A stretch of 15,841 nt of DNA from JANXQE01 sp035651635 (GTDB lineage: Bacteria > Verrucomicrobiota > Verrucomicrobiia > Limisphaerales > UBA8199), in assembly GCA_035651635.1 (NCBI GenBank), contig DASRFK010000098.1, positions 1 to 15,841 of the forward strand. Direction: 5' to 3'. The notes below the pieces were generated by a model that saw only the letters and a program-made list of their open reading frames with translations, had not been told where the DNA came from and did no database searches. The position numbers were made by a program, and so were the translations under genes. Positions within the stretch are counted from its first letter, which is position 1. Each line of letters starts with the position of its first letter. Shown piece after piece: positions 1-6,444 of the stretch.

Positions 1-1486
1 AACTGCGGCGGCGCAGCCAAACCACTCCCCCCAGCAAAAGCACGGCGCCGGGCATTCCCCCCAGCAAAATCCATTCGGCGCCTTGCACCTGCGCGCGCGT
101 CATCACCAGGCGGTATTCAGTGATCGGACGCGGTCCAATGCCTTCCACCAATTGCGGCCGATCCAGCAGCCAGTTGACCGCCAGCGTACCGAAATCTCGA
201 TTGGCCGCCGACTCGATTTGGTGGTTGGCCAGAAAAATCGAATCCCCGGTCACCAAAATCCGGGTCATGCCATGCTCCGTGATCACCCCTTTAACACTCC
301 CTTTGTCCACCGCCACAACCAGCGGATAAGCCCGGTGCGGCTTGCCGGGCGCGTTTGCCACCAGGGAGTGCGGGCCCGAGAAAGCGATTTCTTCCACGTT
401 CGGAGCATCCGCGGCCGGGGAATGAGCGCTCAACTTGCCAATGCTGCGGGGCAGGATCATGTGAATTGCCAGGCCAGTCAGCGGGCTGACGATGGGATGA
501 TTGGAAAACGCGCCCACAATCACGTCCTGTTCCCCTCTGCGTGCGTCGGGATCGCTGATGATGTCGTTCGAGACGTTCACTCCCCATTTGGCGAGGATCT
601 TTTCCAGGCCGGTGTCGCCGTGGTTGAGCGAAAGGGCGCTAAACAGGGCAAAAAGCCGCCCGCCCTGGCTCAAGTACTGATCGATGGCTTCGAGCTCCGA
701 ATCCTCAAACGGCGTGCGGGGTCCGGGAATGACCAGCAAATTGCAATCGGCCGGCACCGGGTGATTGGTATCGAGTAAGGAAATGGATTCGAGTTGCAGG
801 TAGCTCTCGCCTTGCAGTTGTGTGGCGAGCTTCTTATATCCAAACTGCTCGTCATCGCTGTTGATGTCGTGCTCGCCGTGGCGCGTGAGAAAATAGACCT
901 TTGGCTTATTAGGTGATGTCACCGCAATCAGGGCCGCCGTAAAGGCGCGTTCTCCTTCGAAAAACGTCGGTTTACGGCTGAACTCGATTTGGCCCTGGCT
1001 GGGAACTTGTTCCTGAACATATTTCACCAGCGCATTCCCATCGACAGCTTTGATTCGTTTTTCGCCGCCGTCGAAAATGACCAGGTTTTTGGCGCTGGCC
1101 AGGCCCAGCCAGGTGTAATTGGTGCGAAGCACCTGGGCGGCACCCGGGTCGCGCTTGTAATCCACAATGCGGATCGAAATCTTGCGATTGACGGTGTGGT
1201 ACTCGTTGAGCAGTTCGGCGATCGTCGAATAAAACGGATCCTCCTTGTCATAGTACAACGTGACCTTGACCGAGTTGGTCAGGCCCGCAAGAAATTTAAC
1301 CGTGCGAGGAAACAAGGTGACCTTGCTCTGCGTGCTCACGTGCAGCCGCAGGAAGTACTGGCGGCTCACGTAATTGACCATCACCACCACCCCGAAGACG
1401 AGCGCTACGACTAATCCGACGTTCAGCGCGATCACCCACTTGCGAAACGGCGAAAAACTCGGCTTTGGTTCAGACTCGTCGGCCAT
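1..1486 (-). CDS. GldG-like ABC transporter auxiliary protein, cut by window edge
   Basis: I translated this frame by hand; it stays open from the ATG at 1486-1484 to the window edge, giving about 495 residues. A short charged N-terminus is followed by a membrane anchor at about residues 17-42 (WVIALNVGLVVALVFGVVV) and a long soluble region. That region contains the string KVYFLTRHGEHD, typical of GldG/DUF4350-type proteins. A second hydrophobic segment (WILLGGMPGAVLLLGGVVWL), followed by arginines, lies at the very end, so only a few C-terminal residues are probably missing. The start lies one base after the permease stop codon (TAAcATG), so the two are translationally coupled. In Bacteroidetes, GldG works with GldA and GldF in an ABC complex linked to gliding. 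In other phyla the role is unknown, and nothing here demonstrates motility. The left edge truncates the gene. Confidence 0.88.
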   Translation of the reverse strand, partial: MADESEPKPSFSPFRKWVIALNVGLVVALVFGVVVMVNYVSRQYFLRLHVSTQSKVTLFPRTVKFLAGLTNSVKVTLYYDKEDPFYSTIAELLNEYHTVNRKISIRIVDYKRDPGAAQVLRTNYTWLGLASAKNLVIFDGGEKRIKAVDGNALVKYVQEQVPSQGQIEFSRKPTFFEGERAFTAALIAVTSPNKPKVYFLTRHGEHDINSDDEQFGYKKLATQLQGESYLQLESISLLDTNHPVPADCNLLVIPGPRTPFEDSELEAIDQYLSQGGRLFALFSALSLNHGDTGLEKILAKWGVNVSNDIISDPDARRGEQDVIVGAFSNHPIVSPLTGLAIHMILPRSIGKLSAHSPAADAPNVEEIAFSGPHSLVANAPGKPHRAYPLVVAVDKGSVKGVITEHGMTRILVTGDSIFLANHQIESAANRDFGTLAVNWLLDRPQLVEGIGPRPITEYRLVMTRAQVQGAEWILLGGMPGAVLLLGGVVWLRRRS

Positions 1487-1487
1487 G

Positions 1488-2240
1488 TTATTTCCAGCGG
1501 CGGCTCTCAACGATCCGCAAGGTCAGGAACAGAAAGAACAGCGTTAGACTCACGTACAAAACAATCGAGCGCGTGTCGACGACTCCCCGGGCGAAGTCAT
1601 GCATTTGGTCGAAAAAAGCCAGCGACGCGAGCAATTGGGCATGCCAATTGGTCTGATTTGGAAATCGATCCGCCAGAACTCCCAGGCAGAAAATGGTGCC
1701 GCTCGACACCAGGGTAATCATCGCGGCCGCCACCTGGCTGCGAGTCAAAGCCGAGGCGCAGCAACCCAAAGAGACAAACATCGCGCCGAGCAACAAGATG
1801 CCTAAAAAGGTGCTGGCGACGACCCCGGCATCAAAGGCGTCAGGCTCATTGGAAAAATGGCGCACGATCAGCAGGCAAGCCATTAAGGGAAGCCAGGCGA
1901 GCGCGTAGAAAATGAGCCCGGCCGTGAATTTGGACAATACCACCTGCAGTTCGCTCACCGGCGCCGTCATGAGCGTCTCAAAGGTGCCCGAGGCTTTTTC
2001 CTGCGCGAAAAGCCGCATGGTGATCACCGGCGTCGACAGCAGCAAAATGAGCCAGAAGAACTGGGTAATATAAAACAGTTCAGTCACCGGAATGGGGGTC
2101 GGCTCCTGCTGGAGTTTGACCAACAACACCACGAAACTCAGTCCGAGCAGAAAAGTCACCGCCGCGATGATGATGTATCCGGTCAGCGACAGGAAATAGG
2201 CCCCCAATTCGCGGCGTGTCAGGGTCAGGTACGGCTGCAT
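1488..2240 (-). CDS. ABC-2 type permease (GldF-like)
   Basis: This is a 250-residue integral membrane protein with about six hydrophobic segments, near residues 17-41, 57-75, 104-126, 139-163, 169-190 and 225-243. After the second segment comes RLFAQEKASGTFETLMTAPV, the cytoplasmic signature of ABC-2 permeases that contacts the ATPase. Its start codon shares one base with the ATPase stop codon (TGATG), and its own stop lies one base before the GldG-like start, so the three genes form one transcription and translation unit. Length and layout match GldF-type permeases. It presumably forms the membrane channel of the complex with the ATPase at 2240-3202. The substrate cannot be told from sequence. 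Confidence 0.92.
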   Translation of the reverse strand: MQPYLTLTRRELGAYFLSLTGYIIIAAVTFLLGLSFVVLLVKLQQEPTPIPVTELFYITQFFWLILLLSTPVITMRLFAQEKASGTFETLMTAPVSELQVVLSKFTAGLIFYALAWLPLMACLLIVRHFSNEPDAFDAGVVASTFLGILLLGAMFVSLGCCASALTRSQVAAAMITLVSSGTIFCLGVLADRFPNQTNWHAQLLASLAFFDQMHDFARGVVDTRSIVLYVSLTLFFLFLTLRIVESRRWK

Positions 2241-3202
2241 CAGCTTTCCTCCTCCTCCGGCGGACGGGTCAGCTGCACGTAAATATCTTCCAGCGAATGG
2301 CGATACCGAGTTAATTCACGCAAGCCCCATCCTCGTTCACGCACCAGGGCAAACACCAGTGGCCGCAGGTCCATGCCATTGCGCGGCGTCAGAGCGCACC
2401 GGAAATACTCGCCTTCGACCGCCGACACATCGTAACTCTCGATTTCAGGCAACTCGTCCCAGCACGCCTGCAACTCGGGCAACGGGGCGGCAATTTCCGC
2501 CAGGACCTGGCTTTTGCTGCGCATGAATTGCTGCAGATTCTCAGGCGTGTCGGCGGCCAGGATCGTGCCCTGATACATGATCATCATCCGATTACAGGTC
2601 ATCTCTGCCTCCGGCAGGATATGGGTGGAAATCAGGACCGTATGCGTATTGCCCAGGCCTTTAATGAGCTGGCGCACCGCGCGGATTTGATTCGGGTCCA
2701 ACCCGATGGTTGGCTCATCCAAAATGATCAGCTCCGGTTCGTGCACCAGGGCGTCGGCCAATCCAACCCGCTGCCGGTACCCCTTGGATAATTGGCCGAT
2801 GATGCGATGAGCCACATCCGAAAGGCTGCATTGTTCCAGGACAATATCGACTCGCTCACGCGATTTCTTGTAACCCAGACCCTTGAGCCGCGCCCTGAAT
2901 TTTAGATATTCGCGCACCCGCATGTCGAAATGCAGCGGGTTATTTTCGGGCATATACCCGATGCGGCGCCGCACTTCCTCCGAGTTGCGGAAAACGTCCA
3001 GGCCGCCAACACGCACCGTCCCCGACGTGGCGGGCAGGTAGCACGCGAGGATCCGCATCGTGGTGCTCTTGCCGGCCCCGTTAGGGCCGAGCAAGCCGAC
3101 AATCTCTCCGCGCCCGACCGAGAACGAGATGTTGGATACAGCAGTGCGCCCAGCATACCGTTTCGTCAGGTTCGTCACTTCTATCATCAAACCATCGCTC
3201 AT
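2240..3202 (-). CDS. ABC transporter ATP-binding protein (GldA-like)
   Basis: This 320-residue ATPase has all the nucleotide-binding motifs: Walker A GPNGAGKST at residues 39-47, signature LSKGYRQR at 138-145, Walker B LIILDE at 158-163, D-loop GLDP at 167-170 and switch histidine H194 in ISTHIL. The Q-loop position reads GYMPENNP, with E where many ABC proteins have Q; as I recall, this is usual for the GldA-like branch. Residues after about 230 form the accessory C-terminal region found in ABC-2 exporter ATPases. It is the first gene of the operon and drives the permease downstream. The start is uncertain by five codons: a second ATG gives MIEVTNLTKRY, the family's common N-terminus, and neither start has a strong Shine-Dalgarno sequence. 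Confidence 0.95.
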   Translation of the reverse strand: MSDGLMIEVTNLTKRYAGRTAVSNISFSVGRGEIVGLLGPNGAGKSTTMRILACYLPATSGTVRVGGLDVFRNSEEVRRRIGYMPENNPLHFDMRVREYLKFRARLKGLGYKKSRERVDIVLEQCSLSDVAHRIIGQLSKGYRQRVGLADALVHEPELIILDEPTIGLDPNQIRAVRQLIKGLGNTHTVLISTHILPEAEMTCNRMMIMYQGTILAADTPENLQQFMRSKSQVLAEIAAPLPELQACWDELPEIESYDVSAVEGEYFRCALTPRNGMDLRPLVFALVRERGWGLRELTRYRHSLEDIYVQLTRPPEEEES

Positions 3203-3316
3203 CGAAACGACCCAACCCGCAGTTTAATCAACCAAAGAGGCCCTGCGCGAATATAAAATTCAAAACGGCGCCAATCCCGTCGATTCCCCGCAGTTTTAGA
3301 ACGGAAACCTGTTAAA

Positions 3317-3707
3317 ATGGTTGATCCAAGTGTTACTGGAGGTCTGCACTCCGTTGGACCTCCGGCTAACCCTCTGTGGCCACTCCGGGTTCAGCACGCC
3401 CATCTGAACGTGCACCGGTTCATGGTCATCGAGTCGGACACGCTGGCCAGGGATGAGGTCGGCGCCGTCTTCGCGTATCTGCGCCGGCGTTTGCACTACG
3501 ACTTGCACTGCATCGTTGATACGGCTGGCAAGTCGCTGCACGGAATAGTTCGATGCGCCGCGAAGCAAGGTTTTTGAGGACCGGCTGAAGGCCGGTCTCG
3601 TCGCTTTTGGGTGTGACCCGAAGGTGTTCACGTACTCGCAGCCGGTGCGGGTGCCCGGGGCGTGGAGGGATGGGAAGCTGCAGAGGTTGGTTTGGCTGGA
3701 AGGTTGA
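3317..3707 (+). pseudogene. Primase-like replication protein fragment, frameshifted
   Basis: Two frames together make one coherent protein end. The frame from 3317 gives RVQHAHLNVHRFMVIESDTL and then IVDTAGKSLHG, ending near 3543. After a TAG at 3546-3548 the next frame continues as FDAPRSKVFEDRL, GCDPKVFTYSQP, VRVPGAWRDG and LQRLVWLEG, stopping at 3705-3707. The hydrophobic strand ending in ESD, followed by a KSLH motif, resembles motifs I (hhhDxD/E) and II (sxH) of archaeo-eukaryotic primases. Proteins of this style occur on verrucomicrobial mobile elements beside RepA-like ATPases, from memory. The usual W after HG appears to have been destroyed by an extra A and a change that creates TAG. 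The N-terminus is missing. The primase assignment is inference; the two-frame continuity is visible. Confidence 0.68.
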
Positions 3708-3710
3708 GGG

Positions 3711-4307
3711 CTAATGGGCAACGGGATTTCCAGAGGCGGACTGAGTAAGGATTTGCTTAACCTCCCTGGCCGCCTCATTGCGGGTGGGACAGACGGCGTT
3801 GGCTGCGATGCGTTGGAGAGCCGGAATAGCTTGCGGCCCGATGCCGGCGAGAATGTAGGTGGCGATGTAAGCGCTGCGTCGGCCGCGGGCGTCGTTTGCG
3901 AAGCCCTCGAGATTTGGAATTGCGGGCGCGGCGTCGGGCCCGAGGATGTTGAAGACGTAGCCAGTCATTTCGAAGTGAAGGACAGCTGGGTCGGAAAGAG
4001 CCCAAACTCTAACGGGCTGGAACGTCGGGGTACTCGGAAGGCTGGTGGCCAAGCGCTCAGTGATCCCTCTAAGTCTGTTCTCCTCGGGGTCGGCAGACAA
4101 CCAGGCCAGAAGGCAAGGAAGGGCATTGGTCCCGATCGCGCGGATTGCTGCTCTGGTTTGAGGCGTATTCCCGTTGCGCAAGACGAACTCGGTAAGCGAG
4201 ATGCCGTGGACGGTGGGCTCGGGCGGTGTTTGCGGTGGGCGATGGAAGATAAAGGCGAGCGCGAGCAAGATGAGCGCGAGCAAGGCGACAGCGAGTCGGA
4301 CCTTCAT
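3711..4307 (-). CDS. Signal-anchored HEAT-repeat protein
   Basis: A 198-residue protein. I chose the ATG at 4307-4305 because it gives a clean N-terminal signal or anchor (MKVRLAVALLALILLALAFIF); the longer in-frame extension is low-complexity and Arg/Ser-rich. After a proline linker come helical repeats of the HEAT/PBS type: AIRAIGTNALPCLLAWL (about 55-70), ILGPDAAPAIPNL (121-133) and LAGIGPQAIPAL (153-164). Such repeats form scaffolds for protein contacts. Small secreted HEAT proteins of this style are abundant in Verrucomicrobiota, from memory. It lies between fragments of a decayed element, ends 3 bases from the primase-like fragment (convergent), and starts 22 bases from the divergent ATPase fragment. 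It has no frame damage, unlike its neighbours. Partner and function are unknown. Confidence 0.75.
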   Translation of the reverse strand: MKVRLAVALLALILLALAFIFHRPPQTPPEPTVHGISLTEFVLRNGNTPQTRAAIRAIGTNALPCLLAWLSADPEENRLRGITERLATSLPSTPTFQPVRVWALSDPAVLHFEMTGYVFNILGPDAAPAIPNLEGFANDARGRRSAYIATYILAGIGPQAIPALQRIAANAVCPTRNEAAREVKQILTQSASGNPVAH

Positions 4308-4329
4308 ACGGGCATGGTGGAGGCTGTGT

Positions 4330-4560
4330 ATGGCGGAGCAAGTCGATATCGCGGTGGACTTGGGGGTGGTGCCTCCGCCGCTGCCGGAGATTTTCAATCT
4401 GCGGCAGTTGGTGGAGGCGGCGACGGCGCCGCTGCGCCAAATCGTCGAGGGGATTTTGCACCAGGGTGCAAGATGACTCTTGGCGGGACCAGCAAGAGTA
4501 ATAAGTCGTGGTGTTTGCTGGACCTGGGGTTGCCGCCGGGGCCCGGCCATGGGGTTCGTT
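4330..4560 (+). pseudogene. RepA-like AAA ATPase fragment, two frameshifts
   Basis: The first frame starts at ATG 4330-4332, preceded by GGAGG at 4319-4323 with 6-base spacing. It gives MAEQVDIAVDLGVVPPPLPE and then LRQLVEAATAPLRQIVEGILHQG before hitting TGA at 4474-4476. The next frame continues from about 4465 as CKMTLGGTSKSNKSWCLLDLG. Its GGTSKSNKS is a Walker A (P-loop) of the kind seen in RepA-like hexameric helicase ATPases. Loss of one G in the CAGGG run near 4463-4466 would explain the shift. A second shift near 4525 leads into VAAGARPWG, the expected continuation of this family. The rest of the ATPase (Walker B onward) is absent. Next to the primase-like fragment and an integrase it suggests a former self-replicating or satellite element. 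Confidence 0.66.
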
Positions 4561-4750
4561 GTGGCGGGCTGAGGATGTGGTGAACTGGGAAGTCGAGCGC
4601 ATTGGCGAGCGGTCGGTGCTGGTTGGTGTTGTGCTTAAGGATGGTGCGCGCTTGCTGGCGTTCCGAATGGATAGTGGCGCTTGTTTCCAGGAAGTTTGGA
4701 CACAGGTTGATGGTCAGTGGATGAGGGGCGAGCGTACTGCGATGAGGCGA
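4545..4750 (+). pseudogene. Unidentified coding fragment
   Basis: In the third plus frame, directly after the ATPase remnant, the translation reads WRAEDVVNWEVERIGERS, then VLVGVVLKDGARLLAFRMD and CFQEVWTQVDGQWMRGE, up to about 4745. Alternating hydrophobic and charged residues, and several tryptophans in beta-like spacing, look like real protein and unlike the Arg/Pro-rich noise of the other frames here. It has no start of its own and no natural end: the open frame simply runs on into sequence antisense to the integrase. I do not recognise the family. It is probably the tail of another element gene joined to the ATPase fragment by deletion. Confidence 0.35.
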
Positions 4751-4813
4751 GGCGACGCTCCGCTCGGCTTCATTCCGTTCGTGTTCCATGGCCCGCGTCA
4801 TTCCAGGCCGGAG

Positions 4814-5531
4814 CCAGCCCGCTTGGCGTGCGCGCTGAGCCCAGGCGTAGCGATAGGAGTGCAGGGAGACGCCCGACACTTTCGCGAGACGGCAACGCCG
4901 GATAAAGGCTTTTCCGCGATCTGCCTGTTTCCACAGGGCGAGCATGGGAAAAAGGGACCCGGACTGCGGCCGGCTTCGAAGGATTTCACGACGGATTCTC
5001 CGAAGTGAATGAGGCAGAGTGAGCCGGTCTTGCGGCGGGTGTAGGAAACGGTCTTTTGGTTTAGGTCGACGTTTTCGGCGCAGAGGGTCGCAATGTCGGT
5101 TTGCGATCCGCCCAGGTGCCACAGTAGTTCGTAGAAGGCTCGCCATTCCTGGTTGCTCTCCGCCGCAAGGATTTTTTGGTGCTCCTCGGGAGTGATGGCG
5201 CGTTTCTCTTTGAAGTGGGGAGCCGGACCAGCGTTTCTTTGGCAGGACTGGCGCACTCCCATCGGACTCGGGTGCTTCCGGACTTGAGCTTGAGGATTTC
5301 GTTCATCACGTCCTGCCAGGTTCGGCTGCTGACCAACGGGTCGGAGGCGGCGAGGTAGGTGCGAGCGAGTTGAAGGTTGAGGTGCGGCTCGCGGAAGGAT
5401 TCGTTCCTGGCCTGGAGGAGCGTGCGAGCTTCCGATTCATCCTTGGTGCGAAGGCTGAGTTGCTGCCCAGTTTCGTTGTCCTGGCAGTAAAGGGTGGCGT
5501 TTCGCTGACAGAGGACAAAGCGCTGTTTCAT
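4814..5531 (-). pseudogene. Tyrosine recombinase/integrase, broken into three frames
   Basis: Three minus-strand frames make up one integrase. Part 1 starts at ATG 5531-5529 and gives MKQRFVLCQRNATLYCQ and then LNLQLARTYLAASDPLV to about RVRWE near 5258, which is the SAM-like core-binding part. Part 2 (about 5214-4945) reads FKEKRAITPEEHQKIL, WRAFYELLWHLGGSQTDIATL and TVSYTRRKTGSL. Part 3 (about 4948-4814) carries SLHSYRYAWAQRA, the HxxR box (4867-4829). Between parts 1 and 2 the frame changes and several tens of residues seem to be missing. After AGW the tyrosine-containing end is gone, replaced by unrelated sequence. It therefore cannot be an active recombinase. It sits 150 bases from the tRNA-Thr 3' end, on the same strand, the usual place for an element integrase. 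Confidence 0.82.
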
Positions 5532-5532
5532 A

Positions 5533-5546
5533 ATTCAGGTCTGAAT
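5533..5546. promoter_or_regulatory. Inverted repeat over the integrase start region
   Basis: The arms ATTCAG (5533-5538) and CTGAAT (5541-5546) are perfectly complementary with a 2-base spacer, and the site ends one base before the integrase ATG. It covers the place where a ribosome binding site would lie, so it could be an operator or a small start-blocking structure. At only 6 bases per arm it could also be chance. Confidence 0.25.
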
Positions 5547-5614
5547 CATGACCTTGTCCGGCACGCTCGCGTGAGCGAGTAGCGGGCGAGTTTCAGCGGG
5601 ATTCTGCCGAGCAG

Positions 5615-5635
5615 ACTGACAGTTTCACTGACAGT
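5615..5635. repeat. Tandem 9-bp direct repeat near the attachment region
   Basis: ACTGACAGT occurs at 5615-5623 and again at 5627-5635, separated by TTC (12-base period). The pair lies between the integrase start and the tRNA 3' end, where arm-type or directionality-factor sites are found in integrating elements. The repeat is visible in the sequence; that role is inferred. Confidence 0.35.
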
Positions 5636-5680
5636 GGCCAATCTGAGTGTCGAACTCCCTGCTTTCCAACGAGTAGGAAA

Positions 5681-5756
5681 TGGAGCCAACGGTCAGAATC
5701 GAACTGACGACCCGCGCTTTACGAAAGCGCTGCTCTACCGACTGAGCTACGTTGGC
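5681..5756 (-). tRNA. tRNA-Thr, anticodon CGT
   Basis: On the minus strand the cloverleaf folds completely. The acceptor stem pairs GCCAACG with CGTTGGC, followed by discriminator T and an encoded CCA (5683-5681). The D arm is GCTC/GAGC, and the anticodon stem GCGCT/AGCGC encloses the loop TTCGTAA with anticodon CGT (5723-5721). The T arm is GTCAG-TTCGATT-CTGAC. The full length is 76 bases with CCA. The anticodon reads ACG threonine codons, which suit a GC-rich genome. Its 3' end faces the broken integrase, so it is the probable integration target of the decayed element at 3317-5531. It appears intact, as expected when integration restores the 3' end. Confidence 0.97.
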
Positions 5757-6020
5757 GCACCAAACCAAGCCCCAGCAGGGAATGATGGGGCATGGCCTCT
5801 CAGCCACGCTGAAATTGATACCAGATTAAACAGCCCCGCGCAAGGCGGATGCACGCCGCCCACACTGCCGGCGACCGGGCGACCGCAATTTTCAGGGTCG
5901 CCGCCGAAAGCCACTGGGCAGACCGCACTTTGCATCACGGGCCGCAACGCGCTATTTACGCGGTGGCGCCGATTCCCCATTCAGCGCGATTCCTTTGCCC
6001 GCACTGACCCATAAAGCAGT
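5757..6020. other. Gene-free spacer between tRNA-Thr and the toxin-antitoxin operon
   Basis: The tRNA leaves leftward and the toxin operon rightward, so this is a divergent upstream region. I see no credible coding frame. A GCCCC (5769-5773) and GGGGC (5787-5791) pair lies just upstream of the tRNA on its leader side, with a 13-base loop. I could not fix a convincing -35/-10 pair for the tRNA. Confidence 0.5.
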
Positions 6021-6049
6021 TTGACACACTTCGCAACATTGCGAATAAT
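6021..6049 (+). promoter_or_regulatory. Strong sigma70-type promoter of the toxin-antitoxin operon
   Basis: TTGACA (6021-6026, perfect -35) is followed after exactly 17 bases by AATAAT (6044-6049, five of six matches to TATAAT). Transcription would start near 6056, leaving a leader of about 17 bases before the toxin ATG at 6073, with AAAGG (6061-6065) as ribosome binding site. Confidence 0.75.
6030..6045. promoter_or_regulatory. Palindromic operator inside the promoter
   Basis: TTCGCAA (6030-6036) and TTGCGAA (6039-6045) form a perfect 7-base inverted repeat with spacer CA. It fills most of the -35/-10 spacer and overlaps the first two bases of the -10 box, so a dimeric protein bound here would block RNA polymerase. 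The helix-turn-helix antitoxin of the same operon is the obvious candidate, since HigA-type antitoxins repress their own promoters. Confidence 0.62.
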
Positions 6050-6072
6050 GGATTCGTCAGAAAGGTCAGAAA

Positions 6073-6444
6073 ATGCCTAAGACGAAAGTGGTCTTCTACA
6101 AGGAAGACGACGGTTCCGTACCGATTCTCGATTGGCTGGATTCGTTGCAGCCCAAGGCGCTTGACAAATGCACGGTTCGGATTGAAAGACTGGCTGAAAT
6201 GGGCCATGAGCTCCGACGCCCTGAGGCCGATTTGCTGCGAGATGGCATTTACGAACTGCGCGTGGGGCTGCAGCATGTGAAGTACCGGATGTTGTATTTC
6301 TTTCATGGGCGAACCGCCGCGGTACTTTCGCACGGCTTGGTCAAGGAAGCGGCCGTGCCTCCTAAGGAAATCGAGAAAGCAATTGAGCGGAAACGAGTAT
6401 TTGAGAACGATCCCCGCTCTCACACCCACGAGGAGTGGTTATGA
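6073..6444 (+). CDS. HigB/RelE-type toxin (phage Gp49-like)
   Basis: A 123-residue protein of the Gp49-like, RelE/ParE-superfamily type. The N-terminus KVVFYKEDDGSVPILDWLDSL, the central LRDGIYELRVGLQHVKYRMLY and the strand FFHGRTAAVLSHGLVKE follow the family pattern, and the basic positions in the central strands fit an RNase-type toxin surface. Members usually cut mRNA at the ribosome and are neutralised by a partner antitoxin. The ATG at 6073 has AAAGG seven bases upstream. Its TGA overlaps the antitoxin ATG (ATGA), so the two are translationally coupled. The toxin comes first, which is the HigBA order. I see no truncation, so the module may be functional. Confidence 0.9.
   Translation: MPKTKVVFYKEDDGSVPILDWLDSLQPKALDKCTVRIERLAEMGHELRRPEADLLRDGIYELRVGLQHVKYRMLYFFHGRTAAVLSHGLVKEAAVPPKEIEKAIERKRVFENDPRSHTHEEWL

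Noticed and set aside
83..778. Long open frame on the plus strand
   Set aside because: It is antisense to the continuous GldG-like frame on the minus strand, which carries recognisable motifs; the plus translation is His/Arg/Gln-rich noise.
3230..3330. Second copy of the tRNA-Thr 3' end as the far attachment site
   Set aside because: By eye no repeat of the tRNA 3' sequence is present near the left limit of the wreck; it may lie elsewhere or be lost.
4508..5008. 166-codon plus-strand frame as one gene
   Set aside because: Only the first part (to about 4750) looks like protein; the rest is antisense to the integrase HxxR region.
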